Shown piece by piece: positions 29,337-38,362 of a stretch of 64,000 bases of DNA. The translations under genes and the position numbers were made by a program. The DNA comes from Salinisphaera sp963835375 (GTDB taxonomy: Bacteria > Pseudomonadota > Gammaproteobacteria > Nevskiales > Salinisphaeraceae): contig CAWIGB010000032.1 in assembly GCA_963835375.1 (NCBI GenBank), positions 122,143 to 186,142 on the forward strand. Direction: 5' to 3'. Under the pieces are notes generated by a model. The model did no database searches and was not told the origin of the DNA. It worked only from the letters and a program-made list of their open reading frames with translations. Numbering within the stretch: the stretch's first letter is position 1; each line of letters starts with the position of its first letter.

Positions 29337-30638
29337 TCAGCGGATGGTTTCGAGTAGCCGATACCAGGTCATGCCGAGCGCCAGCAGCGTGTTGCCGAAG
29401 CGATCGCCGAACGGGACCCGGCCATGGGGCAGCGCGGCGAAGGCATCGAAACGGGCGCTCTGGCCGCCGATCGCCTCGGCCAGCACCCGGCCGACGATAT
29501 GCGACGTGGCGACCCCGTGGCCGGAATAGCCCTGGGCGTAATACACGTTGCGGCTCTCGCCCGTACGGCCGAGCATGGGCATGCGATTGGGCACGATGCC
29601 GGCCATGCCCTGCCATTGATAATCGATGGCCACGCCCTTGAGCGCCGGGAAGGTGGCTTCCAGCCGCGGCCGCAGATAGGCCGAGATATCCTCCGACTCG
29701 CGTCCGGAGTAGTTCGCGCCGCCGCCGAACAGTAATCGCCCATCGGCGGTGAGCCGGTAGTAGTCGAGCACGAAGCGGGTGTCGTAGACGGCCAGGTCGT
29801 CTGGGTTGATGCGGTGCGCGGTTTCGCCGAGCGGTTCGGTGGTGACGATGCCGAGCGCGGCCGGAAACAGCTTGCCGGCCAGATCGCCGCGCGCCAGCTG
29901 GTGGTAGGCCCCGCCGGCCAGCACCACCGTATCCGCGACGATTGCGCCGTGCTTCGTCACCACGCGTGCGGGCGTGCCGTGCTGGATATCGAGCACCGGC
30001 GAGCCCTCGAAGATCGACACGCCCTGATCGGCCGCCGCCCGCGCCTCGCCGCGCACGAGATTCAGCGGATGCAGATGCATATTCGCATCGTTTCGCAGCG
30101 CGCCGTGATAGAGCGGCGTATCCAGCAGGGCGCGTAATTCGTCTTTTTCGATCCAGCGCACCAGATCGCCCATGCCGCGAGCGCGAGCGGCGTTCAGATC
30201 GGCCTTGAGCGCCGCCACATGGCGCGGCTTCCAGGCCGCCTGCAGGTGCCCGTGCTTGAGATCGCAGGCAATGCCGTAGCGTTCGACGCGCTGCTCGATG
30301 ATGCGCTGGCCTCGCCAGCGCAGATCCCAGACGAACGCCTCGACATCGCCGCCCGGTACCTCGCGCAGATGCTTTTTCAGCCCGGCCTCACCCGACAGGC
30401 TGCCGGTGACCTGCCCGCCGTTGCGCCCGGACGCGCCCCAGCCGATGCGGTTGGCCTCGACCAGCGCGACCGAGTGGCCGCGTTCAGCGAGCTCCACCGC
30501 CGTGGCCACGCCGGTGAAGCCGCCGCCGACGATGGCCACGTCGACCCGCAGATCCTCGGCCAGCGACGGGTAATCGCCCGGCTCGGCGATCGAGGCCGCG
30601 TAGTAGGACGCGGGGTAGGCCGCTGCCCGCTCAGGCAT
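29337..30638 (-). CDS. puuB: Gamma-glutamylputrescine oxidase (PuuB-like)
   Basis: FAD-dependent oxidase that converts gamma-glutamylputrescine to the gamma-glutamyl aldehyde, second step of the Puu pathway. 433 residues, intact. FAD site VDVAIVGGGFTGVATAVELA, then NRIGWGASGRNGGQV, ANMHLHPLNLVRGEARAA, VLDYYRLTADGRLLFGGG and the C-terminal FAD contact YYAQGYSGHGVATSHIVG, as in PuuB and related amine oxidases. Its ATG (30,636-30,638) overlaps the stop of the deacetylase gene upstream (ATGCCTGA), so the two are translationally coupled. The substrate could also be an acetylated or free polyamine. Confidence 0.88.
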   Translation of the reverse strand: MPERAAAYPASYYAASIAEPGDYPSLAEDLRVDVAIVGGGFTGVATAVELAERGHSVALVEANRIGWGASGRNGGQVTGSLSGEAGLKKHLREVPGGDVEAFVWDLRWRGQRIIEQRVERYGIACDLKHGHLQAAWKPRHVAALKADLNAARARGMGDLVRWIEKDELRALLDTPLYHGALRNDANMHLHPLNLVRGEARAAADQGVSIFEGSPVLDIQHGTPARVVTKHGAIVADTVVLAGGAYHQLARGDLAGKLFPAALGIVTTEPLGETAHRINPDDLAVYDTRFVLDYYRLTADGRLLFGGGANYSGRESEDISAYLRPRLEATFPALKGVAIDYQWQGMAGIVPNRMPMLGRTGESRNVYYAQGYSGHGVATSHIVGRVLAEAIGGQSARFDAFAALPHGRVPFGDRFGNTLLALGMTWYRLLETIR

Positions 30639-31662
30639 GGTCGAAGCCCGACAGGACGTTGACGACGTTGATGCCGATTTCTTCCACCGCGTATCCGCCT
30701 TCCATGAGGAACAGCGTCGGTCGGTTCATGCCGGCCAGGCGCCGCCCATAGTCGGTGAAATCGTCGGAACCCAGCTTGAAGCTGCCGATCGGATCGCCCT
30801 CGAAGGTATCCACGCCCAGCGACACGATGACCAGATCCGGGTCGTACTCGTCGATGCCTTGCATGGCGGCGTCCAGCTCGCCGAGCCAGGCCGCGTAATC
30901 GGCGCCCGGCGGCAGCGGATGGTTGCGGTTGTAGCCCTCGCCGGCATCCAGCCCGAGTTCATCGGCGCAACCGAGATAATGGGGAAACTCGTGCACCGGG
31001 TCGCAGTGGAGCGACACGAACAGGACGTCGTCGCGGTCGTAGAAAATCTGCTGGGTGCCGTTGCCGTGGTGGTAATCGACATCCAGGATCGCGACACGCG
31101 CCGCGCCCGCTTCGCGTGCGGCCTGGGCCGCGATGGCCGCGTTGTTGAAGAAACAATAGCCGCCGTATTGATCGAACGCGGCGTGGTGACCCGGCGGCCG
31201 GCACAGGCCGAAGGCGGCCTCGCCGCTGGTCTGGACATGGTCGAGCGCGGTCAGCGCGATATCGACGCTGGCGCGCGCCGCTTCCCAGGTGCCGGCCTCG
31301 ATCGCGGTCTCGGCCGCCAGCGCATAATAGCCGAGCTTGCCGTCGATGTTGCGTGGCACGAAATCGGCCCGCGTGCGCCGTGTCGGCCAGACCGTGGCGA
31401 TCGCCTCGCCGGTATAGCCGGCCGCCTGCCAGTCGGCCCAGGCGTTTTCGAGGAAATCGATGTACCCCGGATCATGCACGGCCGCGATCGGCTCCATGCC
31501 GTGCATGGTCGCGCCGCGGATTTCGCCGAGCCCCGCTTCGCGGATGCGCGCGGCGATCATGTCGACCCGCTCGGGGCATTCCAGCGGCGCGATCAGGCGC
31601 CCGCCTGCCAGCTCGCTGGTCGAGCGGCGATTCTGCGTACGATTGTCATGAAACGTGAGCAT
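30631..31662 (-). CDS. HDAC-family acetylpolyamine amidohydrolase
   Basis: Zinc-dependent deacetylase of the histone deacetylase superfamily, 343 residues. The catalytic His pair is in CRPPGHHAAFD, the zinc ligands in VAILDVDYHHGNGTQQIFYD and SLGVDTFEGDP, and the end has FLMEGGYAVEEIG. Bacterial members release acetate from N-acetylputrescine, -cadaverine or -spermidine. The coupling to a puuB gene (overlapping start and stop) and the position in a polyamine uptake operon support that use: acetylated polyamines would be imported, deacetylated and oxidised. The start at 31,662 (MLTFHDN) is chosen; 31,677 is possible. Confidence 0.88.
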   Translation of the reverse strand: MLTFHDNRTQNRRSTSELAGGRLIAPLECPERVDMIAARIREAGLGEIRGATMHGMEPIAAVHDPGYIDFLENAWADWQAAGYTGEAIATVWPTRRTRADFVPRNIDGKLGYYALAAETAIEAGTWEAARASVDIALTALDHVQTSGEAAFGLCRPPGHHAAFDQYGGYCFFNNAAIAAQAAREAGAARVAILDVDYHHGNGTQQIFYDRDDVLFVSLHCDPVHEFPHYLGCADELGLDAGEGYNRNHPLPPGADYAAWLGELDAAMQGIDEYDPDLVIVSLGVDTFEGDPIGSFKLGSDDFTDYGRRLAGMNRPTLFLMEGGYAVEEIGINVVNVLSGFDHA

Positions 31663-31749
31663 GCCGCATGGCTCCATTGAAATCGGCGGCCGGTGGGCCG
31701 CCGTGAATTCGAGACCGGGCCCGCGCCGAATCGGCGGGCAGCCGATGGA

Positions 31750-33114
31750 TCAGACGCGCAGCAACAGATATTCGCGCTCCCAGGAACTGATCACCTTGAA
31801 ATGGGCGATCTCCTCGGTGCGCTTGACCGCCAGATAGGTGTCGATGAAGCGTTCACCCAGCAACTCCTTGAGCGGCGTGCAATCGGCGAGCGCTTCCAGC
31901 GCGCGCCCCATGTCCGAGGGCAATCGATGGCCCTTGGCATGGGCCGAATCGGCCACCGGCGAGCGCGGCTCCAGCTTATCGCGAATGCCGAGATAGCCGC
32001 AGGCCAGCGATGCCGCGATGGCCAGATACGGATTCACGTCGGCGCCAGCGATGCGGTTCTCGACCCGCTTGCCGCGACGCCCGGAATGCGGCACCCGCAG
32101 GCCGACGGTCCGGTTGTCGTAGCCCCATTCGGTATTGATCGGCGCCGAACCGTTGGAAACATCCGGCATCAGGCGCCGATAGCTGTTCACGTTCGGCGCC
32201 AGCAGCGCGAGTGCGGGCGGCAGATAAGTCTGCATACCGGCGATGAACTGATAGAACAGTTCGGTCGGTTCGCCGGATTCATCGGCGAAAGCGTTTTCGC
32301 CCGTGGCGACATCGATCAGACTCTGATGGATATGCATCGAGCTGCCGGGCTCGTCAGCCATCGGCTTGGCCATGAACGTGCCATACATGCCATGCGCGAG
32401 CGCGACTTCGCGCAGCGTACGCTTGAACAGGAACGCCTGGTCGGCCAGGTCGAGCGGGTCGCCGTGCTCGAAGTTGATCTCCATCTGACCCGAGCCTTCC
32501 TCGTGGATCAGCGTGTCGATGTCGAGCGCCTCGGCCTCGCAGTAGTCGTACATGTCCTCGAACAGCGGATCGAACTCGTTGACCGCGTCGATGCTGTAGG
32601 CCCGCCGGGAGATCTCGCGTCGCCCGGAACGGCCGGCCGGCGGTTGCAGCGGATAATCGGCATCGGTGTTGCGCTGGACGAGATAGAACTCCATCTCCGG
32701 CGCGATCACCGGCCGCAGCCCGAGCTTTTCGTAGAGCGCAAGCACGCGTCGCAACACGTACCGCGGGCTGACCAGTACCGGTTCGCCGTTCAGATAGCTG
32801 CACTCGTGGATGATCTGGGCCGTGGGTTCGCGCGCCCAGGGCACCAGGCGGCAGGTCGACAGGTCGGCATCGAGCTGCATGTCCAGCTCCGCCGGGTCGG
32901 CAATCTCCTCATCGTCCTCCGGATAATCGCCGGTGGCCGTCTGGATGAAGATGGAATCGGGCAGCCGCGGACGCTCGCCGTTCAGATAGCGCGCCGCCGG
33001 CATGATCTTGCCCTTGGCCTCGCCGGTGATGTCGGGCACCAGGCATTCGACCTCGCTGATGCGATTGGCGTTGAACCACTCGCGGATCTGCGGATCGCTC
33101 GTATCCTCGCTCAT
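31750..33114 (-). CDS. puuA: Gamma-glutamylputrescine synthetase
   Basis: Glutamine synthetase-fold ligase that joins glutamate to putrescine with ATP, first step of the Puu pathway. 454 residues, intact. Seen: VRRVLALYEKLGLRPVIAPE and MEFYLVQRN (metal Glu), HEEGSGQMEINFEHGDPL, GTFMAKPMADEPGSSMHIHQ (catalytic His loop), and NGSAPINTEWGYDNRTVGLR with VENRIAGADVNPYLAIAASL near the end. Among GS-like proteins this pattern is that of PuuA rather than GlnA, which fits the neighbours. It lies between the binding-protein genes and the deacetylase gene in one minus-strand run. Confidence 0.92.
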   Translation of the reverse strand: MSEDTSDPQIREWFNANRISEVECLVPDITGEAKGKIMPAARYLNGERPRLPDSIFIQTATGDYPEDDEEIADPAELDMQLDADLSTCRLVPWAREPTAQIIHECSYLNGEPVLVSPRYVLRRVLALYEKLGLRPVIAPEMEFYLVQRNTDADYPLQPPAGRSGRREISRRAYSIDAVNEFDPLFEDMYDYCEAEALDIDTLIHEEGSGQMEINFEHGDPLDLADQAFLFKRTLREVALAHGMYGTFMAKPMADEPGSSMHIHQSLIDVATGENAFADESGEPTELFYQFIAGMQTYLPPALALLAPNVNSYRRLMPDVSNGSAPINTEWGYDNRTVGLRVPHSGRRGKRVENRIAGADVNPYLAIAASLACGYLGIRDKLEPRSPVADSAHAKGHRLPSDMGRALEALADCTPLKELLGERFIDTYLAVKRTEEIAHFKVISSWEREYLLLRV

Positions 33115-33136
33115 AAATCTCCCGGGTTTGCGGGGT

Positions 33137-33161
33137 CCGGGCCGGCGCGGCGCCGGCCCGG
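33137..33161 (-). promoter_or_regulatory. 25-base perfect hairpin between potF and puuA
   Basis: CCGGGCCGGCGC (33,137-33,148) and GCGCCGGCCCGG (33,150-33,161) are exact complements around one base. It lies in the 55-base gap behind the last potF-like gene. It lacks a T-run, so it more likely protects the upstream binding-protein message or acts as a partial terminator, which would keep puuA expression below that of the binding protein. Confidence 0.5.
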
Positions 33162-33169
33162 TACCAGAC

Positions 33170-34243
33170 CTACCTCGACTGCACTTCCGTCCACAGCTGC
33201 TGGACGAACTGCAGGTCGTCGCCTTCGATCGCCGGCGTGAAATGCAGGCGCTTCATCTGCTCGTCGGTCGGCATGACCGGCGGCTCGGTCAGCGACTTGT
33301 CCAGATAAGGCTTGGACGCCTTGTTCGGGCTGGCGTAGGCATTCCAGTTCGACAGCTCGGCGCCGATCTTGGCCTCGAGAATGAAGTTGATGAACTCGTT
33401 GGCCAGTTTCGGATGCGGGGCATGGGCCGGAATCATCATGCTGTCGACCCAGAGCTCGGCGCCTTCCTTCGGCACCACGAACTTGATGTCCTTGAAACCG
33501 TCCGGGTTCTCGCTCTTGTCGAAGGCATAGTCGCCGTTATAGGCCATGCCGGCCGCGATGTTGCCGCGCGCGAGCTGTTTCAACGTCGGCGTGGCGTCCT
33601 GGAAACCGCTGAAGTTGGAACGCTTCTTGGTTTTCAGGATGAGCTTGGCCGCCTTGGTCCACTTGTCGCGGCCCTGGCAGTCGTACTTGTCGCCGAGATA
33701 GGCACAGGCCGAACCGAACATCACCTGAGCGTCGGTGCCGATCTCGAACGGATATTTCGGGTTGGCCTTCGGGTCGAACAGGATCGACCAGCTGTCGGGC
33801 TGCTGGCCCAGCGTCTTCACGTTGTAGGCGATGCCCGTGTCACCCCACTGATAGGCAGCGGTGTACTTGCCCTTGGGATCGTAGCTGGTGTCCTTGAACC
33901 GCGGCATCAGGTTGTCGTAATTCGGGATCAGCTTCTTGTCGAGCGGCTGGACCAGCCCGGTATGGATCAGACGCGGCACGTAGTAGTTCGACGGCACCAC
34001 AATGTCGTACTGCGAGTCGCCGCCGGCGCGCAGCTTGGCGAACATCTCGGGCTGCGAGTTGTAATAGCTCTGTACCACCTTGACGTGATACTTCGCCTCG
34101 AACTGCTTGATGATCTTCGGGTTCATGTACTGCGACCAGTTGAAGATGTACAACGTGTCGCTGTTGGCCGCGAACGCCGGCAGCGCGAAGGCCGCGACGG
34201 CCGCAGCCGCAATCAGTCGGGTCAGGGGTCGGAGTTTTCTCAT
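33170..34243 (-). CDS. potF: Polyamine ABC transporter binding protein (PotF-like), copy 3
   Basis: 357-residue periplasmic putrescine/spermidine-binding protein. Signal peptide LTRLIAAAAVAAFALPAFA, then LYIFNWSQYMNPKIIKQFEA, FAKLRAGGDSQYDIVVPSNY, YTAAYQWGDTGIAYNVKTLG, ELWVDSMMIPAHAPHPKLAN and the C-terminal DDLQFVQQLWTEVQSR. The NWSxY and WGDTGI motifs hold polyamine-contacting residues in PotF/PotD. Two Cys (SACAYLGDKYDCQGR) suggest a disulfide. Third of three tandem paralogues that share one permease set. Confidence 0.9.
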   Translation of the reverse strand: MRKLRPLTRLIAAAAVAAFALPAFAANSDTLYIFNWSQYMNPKIIKQFEAKYHVKVVQSYYNSQPEMFAKLRAGGDSQYDIVVPSNYYVPRLIHTGLVQPLDKKLIPNYDNLMPRFKDTSYDPKGKYTAAYQWGDTGIAYNVKTLGQQPDSWSILFDPKANPKYPFEIGTDAQVMFGSACAYLGDKYDCQGRDKWTKAAKLILKTKKRSNFSGFQDATPTLKQLARGNIAAGMAYNGDYAFDKSENPDGFKDIKFVVPKEGAELWVDSMMIPAHAPHPKLANEFINFILEAKIGAELSNWNAYASPNKASKPYLDKSLTEPPVMPTDEQMKRLHFTPAIEGDDLQFVQQLWTEVQSR

Positions 34244-34297
34244 CGTCGGTTCCTCGTGCTGCGTATGGGCAAGGTTTCGTGGTGCGGTATCACAGGC

Positions 34298-35386
34298 CTA
34301 GCGCGACTGGACTTCGCTCCAGAGCTGCTGGACGAACTGTAGCGAATCGCCCTTGAGCGCCGGCGTGTAGTGCAGGTGTTGCATCTGGGCCTCGGTCGGC
34401 TGGCTCGGCGGCCGCTTGAGCGCCGGCTTGAGATAAGGCGTGGCGGCCTTGTTCGGGCTGGCGTACCAGGTGAAATTCGACAGCGTGGCGCCGTTCTTGC
34501 CGTCGAGAATGAAATTGATGAACTTGTTGGCGAGTTTGGCGTGCGGCGCCTTGTCCGGAATCGCCATGGTGTCGACCCAAAGCTCGGCGCCTTCCTTGGG
34601 CACCACGAACTTCAGATTCTTGTAGGCCTGCGGATTGTTCGACTTGTCCTGCAGGTAATCGCCGTTGAAGCTGACGCCGGCGGCGATACTGCCGCGGGCG
34701 AGCTGGCGCAAGACGGGCGTACCGTCCACGAAGCCGGAGAAGTTCGGCCGTTTCTTCGTCTTCAGCAGCAGCTGAGCGGCCTGCTTCCAGTTATCGCGCC
34801 CGGAACAGGCATAGCCATGGCCCTGATAGGCACAGGCCGCGCCGGTCATGACCTGGGCATCGTTGCCGAGTGCGAACGGATACTTGGGGTTGGCTTTCGG
34901 ATCGAACAGGATCGACCAGCTGTCGGGCTGCTGACCGAGCTTCTTAGTGTTGTAGACGATACCCGTATCGCCCCACTGATAGGCGGCGGTGTATTTTCCT
35001 GTCGGGTCGTAGGCCGGCTTCTGGAAGCGCGTCATCAGATTGTCGAAATTCGGAATCTCGGCCTTGTCGAGCGGCTGGATCAGCCCGCTCGCGATCAGCC
35101 GCGGAATATAGTAGTTCGACGCCACGATCACGTCGTACTGGGCATCGCCGCCGGCACGCAGCTTGGCGAACATCTCCGGGTTCGATTCATAGAAATTCTG
35201 GACCACCTTGACGTGGTACTTGGCCTCGAAGGCCTGGATCAGCTTCGGGCTGATGTAGTCCGACCAGTTGAACAACATCAGCTTGTCGCCGTAGGGCGCG
35301 GCCTGCGCGCTACCCAGGCCCGCCAGCGCGAGCAGCAGGGCCGGCGCCAGTCGTTTCAGGCCACGCAGGCCGATCCTTTTTTTCAT
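34298..35386 (-). CDS. potF: Polyamine ABC transporter binding protein (PotF-like), copy 2
   Basis: 362 residues. Signal peptide LKRLAPALLLALAGLGSAQA, then LMLFNWSDYISPKLIQAFEA, FAKLRAGGDAQYDVIVASNY, YQWGDTGIVYNTKKLGQQPD, ELWVDTMAIPDKAPHAKLAN and DSLQFVQQLWSEVQSR. Compared with the other copies it has Asp in place of Gln in NWSDY and Lys in DKAPHAKLANKF, so ligand preference may differ. The start at 35,386 has a run of seven T just inside it (KKR codons); the gene is intact. It lies 54 bases upstream of copy 3. Confidence 0.9.
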   Translation of the reverse strand: MKKRIGLRGLKRLAPALLLALAGLGSAQAAPYGDKLMLFNWSDYISPKLIQAFEAKYHVKVVQNFYESNPEMFAKLRAGGDAQYDVIVASNYYIPRLIASGLIQPLDKAEIPNFDNLMTRFQKPAYDPTGKYTAAYQWGDTGIVYNTKKLGQQPDSWSILFDPKANPKYPFALGNDAQVMTGAACAYQGHGYACSGRDNWKQAAQLLLKTKKRPNFSGFVDGTPVLRQLARGSIAAGVSFNGDYLQDKSNNPQAYKNLKFVVPKEGAELWVDTMAIPDKAPHAKLANKFINFILDGKNGATLSNFTWYASPNKAATPYLKPALKRPPSQPTEAQMQHLHYTPALKGDSLQFVQQLWSEVQSR

Positions 35387-35490
35387 CGCAGACACTCCCT
35401 GAGTCGTGGATTCACGCATGGCGGCTACCGCTCCCGGCGGTGGATGTTGTGTTCGGACCTGACATGATCGCTCTGCACGGCACCCGAGCC

Positions 35491-36567
35491 CTAGCGAGAC
35501 CGGATCTCGGTCCACAGCTGTTGGACGAACTGAAGATCATCGCCGCTGATCGACGGCGTGAACTTGAGCACCTTCATCTCGGCCGGCGTGGGCAGGATCG
35601 GCGGCTTGGACAGCGCGGCATCCAGATACGGCTTGGAGGCCTGGTTCGGGCTGGCGTAATAGTTGAAATTCGACAGCTCGGCGCCGCGCTTGGCATCCAG
35701 TACGAAGTTGATGAACTCGTTGGCCAGCTTCGGATGCGGCGCATGCGCCGGAATCGCCATGTTGTCCACCCACAACTCCGCGCCTTCGGCGGGCACCACG
35801 AAGGTCGTGTTCTTCAGACCCTGCGGATTGTCGTGCTTTTCCGAGACATAATCGCCGTTGTAGGTGAGCGCGGCATCCACCGTGCCGCGGGCGAGCTGCT
35901 TGAGCACCGGCACGCCATCGCGGAACCCGTTGAAGTTGGGCCGCTGCTTGGTCTTGAGCACCAGCTGGGCGGCCTGCTTCCAGTTGTCGTCGCCGTGGCA
36001 GGCATAACCGTGGCCCTGGTAGGCACAGGCCGCGCCAAGCATGACCTGGGCATCGGTCATCATCGCGAACGGATATTTCGGGTTGTTCGACGGATCGAAC
36101 AGGATCGACCAGCTGGACGGCTGATCGCCCAGCTTCTTCGTGTTGTAGACGATGCCGGTATCGCCCCATTGATAGGCCGCGACATACTTGCCCTCCGGAT
36201 CGTACGGCGGCTTTCTGAAGCGCGGCATCAGGTTGTCGTAGTTCGGGATCAGCTGCTTGTCGAGCGGCTGGATCAGCCCGGTCGCGATCAGCCGCGGCAC
36301 GTAGTAGTTGGAAGGGAAGATCACGTCGTACTGCGAATCACCACCCGCCCGGAGCTTGGCGAACAACTCCGGATTCGAGTGATAGAAATTGCGCACGATC
36401 TTGACGTGATACTGCTGCTCGAAGGCCGTGAGGATCTTCGGGCTCATGTACTGCGACCAGTTGTACAGATACAGCTTCTTCGCCGGTTCGGCGCTCGCCG
36501 CGGTCGCGACCGCCAGCCCCAGCACCAGTGCTGCGGTCAGTACGATGCTATTGCAACGTCGTTTCAT
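35491..36567 (-). CDS. potF: Polyamine ABC transporter binding protein (PotF-like), copy 1
   Basis: 358 residues. Signal peptide SIVLTAALVLGLAVATAASA, then LYLYNWSQYMSPKILTAFEQ, FAKLRAGGDSQYDVIFPSNY, YQWGDTGIVYNTKKLGDQPS, ELWVDNMAIPAHAPHPKLAN and DDLQFVQQLWTEIRSR. The first binding protein behind the permease genes (29 bases after potI), so probably the one most tightly tied to the transporter. All three copies keep the same length and Cys pair, which points to duplication inside the operon followed by divergence. Confidence 0.9.
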   Translation of the reverse strand: MKRRCNSIVLTAALVLGLAVATAASAEPAKKLYLYNWSQYMSPKILTAFEQQYHVKIVRNFYHSNPELFAKLRAGGDSQYDVIFPSNYYVPRLIATGLIQPLDKQLIPNYDNLMPRFRKPPYDPEGKYVAAYQWGDTGIVYNTKKLGDQPSSWSILFDPSNNPKYPFAMMTDAQVMLGAACAYQGHGYACHGDDNWKQAAQLVLKTKQRPNFNGFRDGVPVLKQLARGTVDAALTYNGDYVSEKHDNPQGLKNTTFVVPAEGAELWVDNMAIPAHAPHPKLANEFINFVLDAKRGAELSNFNYYASPNQASKPYLDAALSKPPILPTPAEMKVLKFTPSISGDDLQFVQQLWTEIRSR

Positions 36568-36596
36568 GACATGCCCCCGATCCCCTGGTTGAGAGA

Positions 36597-37412
36597 CTAA
36601 TCACTGGCCTGCGGGCGTGCGAGTCGCACGTACTGGAAAGCCAGCGCGATCATGGCCGCTGCAAACACCGCGCCGATCATCAGCGTGGCAATCGCGTTGA
36701 CTTCCGGCGTCACCCCCTTCTTGATCGCACTCCAGATGAAGATCGGCAGCGTCGTGCTTTCCGGCCCCGAGGTGAAGAAGCTGATCACGAAGTCGTCGAT
36801 CGACAGCGTGAAGGCCAGGAAGAAGGCCGACACGATCGCCGGGCGCAGGGTCGGCAGGATGAAGTACCAGGCGCGCTGCCAGCCGTTGGCATACAGATCG
36901 TGGCAGGCCTCGAACAGCATCGAGTCGAGCCCGACCAGCCGCGAATAGACCAGCAGTGCCACGAACGGCACCTGGAAGCTGACGTGGGCGATCACCATCG
37001 TCGACAACCCCAGCGAGAACAGGCCGGTGGCATTGCTGATCGACGTGAAGAAGCTCATCTGAGAGATGCCGTAGACGATGTCGGGCATCACGATCGGCAG
37101 GTAGACCAGCCAGATCAGCCACCCCAGCCGGCGGTTGCGGTAGGTGTACATGCCGTAGCCCAGCAGCGTGCCGATCACGGTCGCGATGATCGACGATGTG
37201 ATGGCCAGCGTCAGGCTGTTGTAGAAGGCATTGAGGATCGTCTCGTCGGAGAACAGCGCCGCATACCAGCGCAGCGACACGCCGGCGAACACGGCCGACG
37301 AGTTGATGCTATTGAACGAATACAGGGCAACGACGGCCAGCGGTGCGTAAAGAAAGAACAGCATCACGTACCAGAAGACCTGCAGCCCTCGATTGAAGCC
37401 ACCCCCACTCAT
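36597..37412 (-). CDS. potI: Polyamine ABC transporter permease (PotI/PotC-like)
   Basis: 271-residue permease with six membrane helices. Seen: YVMLFFLYAPLAVVALYSFN, NSLTLAITSSIIATVIGTLL, LPIVMPDIVYGISQMSFF, and the ATPase-contacting EAA loop DSMLFEACHDLYANGWQRAW, then FFLAFTLSIDDFVISFFTSG, which is diagnostic of PotC/PotI. Its ATG (37,410-37,412) overlaps the potH stop as ATGA, so translation is coupled and the two subunits are made in equal amount. Confidence 0.93.
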   Translation of the reverse strand: MSGGGFNRGLQVFWYVMLFFLYAPLAVVALYSFNSINSSAVFAGVSLRWYAALFSDETILNAFYNSLTLAITSSIIATVIGTLLGYGMYTYRNRRLGWLIWLVYLPIVMPDIVYGISQMSFFTSISNATGLFSLGLSTMVIAHVSFQVPFVALLVYSRLVGLDSMLFEACHDLYANGWQRAWYFILPTLRPAIVSAFFLAFTLSIDDFVISFFTSGPESTTLPIFIWSAIKKGVTPEVNAIATLMIGAVFAAAMIALAFQYVRLARPQASD

Positions 37413-38362
37413 AGCACCACCTGCGAATCACCGCCGAGTTTCTTGCCCATGCGCCGCAGCACCAGCAGGCCAACCAGCGTCGCGATGATCATGATCAACG
37501 CACCGGCTGCGCCCAGCGGCCAGTTCGAAGCCGCCGCGAACTGCCGCGCCACCAGGTTGCCGAGCATCATCGACTTGCCGCCGCCGAGCAGTTCGGGAAT
37601 GACGTACATGCCGAACGCCGGAATCGAGACCAGCACGGTGCCGGCAAGCAGCCCGGGCAGGGTCTGCGGCAGCACCGCGTGGATGAAGGTCCGGATCGGT
37701 CCCGCGCGCAGATCGCGGGCGGCATCGATCTGGGCATAGTCGAGCTTCTCGAACACCGCATACAGCGGCAGCACCATGAACGGCAGGAAGTTGTAGACCA
37801 GGCCGATCACCACCGCGAACTTGGACGGAAACAGTCCCATCTGCGGCGGGATCAGCCCCATCGACGCCGCCAGATTGCTCACCGGCGAGCCCGGCGACAG
37901 GATGTTCATCCAACCGATCGCGCGGATCACCTGATTGGTCCAGGACGGCACGACCACGGTCAACAGCATGAGCGGGCGCATCCGAGCGGGCGCGCGGGTG
38001 ATGTAGTAGGCGATCGGATACGCCATCGCGATCACCAGCCCGGTCGACAGCACCGTCTGCCAGATCGAGCGGACCAGGGTATACACGTTGCCCGGCGACC
38101 AGCCGAGGAATCCGAAACCCGCCAGCTCCTTGAATGCCTCCAGCGTCAGCGGCATCTGCGGCAGGCCGTAGGTGCCGTTGGTCATGAACGCGATCGTCAT
38201 CAGATAGGCGCTGGGCAGCACCAGGAACACGACGATCCAGATCACGCCGGGCGAGATGACCGCGATCAGATGCCCGAGATGGCTGGGCTCCCGGCGCTTG
38301 GGCGATTCGCTGCCACGGGTCGCGAAGGCGCCCATGGTTCTTGTGTCTTGTGTGCTAGGCAT
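37409..38362 (-). CDS. potH: Polyamine ABC transporter permease (PotH/PotB-like)
   Basis: 317-residue permease. Seen: GVIWIVVFLVLPSAYLMTIA, AYPIAYYITRAPARMRPLML, VVPSWTNQVIRAIGWMNILS, LPFMVLPLYAVFEKLDYAQI with the EAA motif DAARDLRAGPIRTF, and IPAFGMYVIPELLGGGKSMM, as in PotB/PotH. The chosen ATG at 38,360-38,362 overlaps the end of the ATPase gene (ATGCCTAG), the same kind of overlap as elsewhere in this operon. Pairs with PotI to form the channel. Confidence 0.92.
   Translation of the reverse strand: MPSTQDTRTMGAFATRGSESPKRREPSHLGHLIAVISPGVIWIVVFLVLPSAYLMTIAFMTNGTYGLPQMPLTLEAFKELAGFGFLGWSPGNVYTLVRSIWQTVLSTGLVIAMAYPIAYYITRAPARMRPLMLLTVVVPSWTNQVIRAIGWMNILSPGSPVSNLAASMGLIPPQMGLFPSKFAVVIGLVYNFLPFMVLPLYAVFEKLDYAQIDAARDLRAGPIRTFIHAVLPQTLPGLLAGTVLVSIPAFGMYVIPELLGGGKSMMLGNLVARQFAAASNWPLGAAGALIMIIATLVGLLVLRRMGKKLGGDSQVVL

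Noticed and set aside
33170..36567. Assembly duplication of one potF gene
   Set aside because: The three copies differ throughout, including signal peptides and spacers, and all are intact, so they are real paralogues and not a misassembled repeat.
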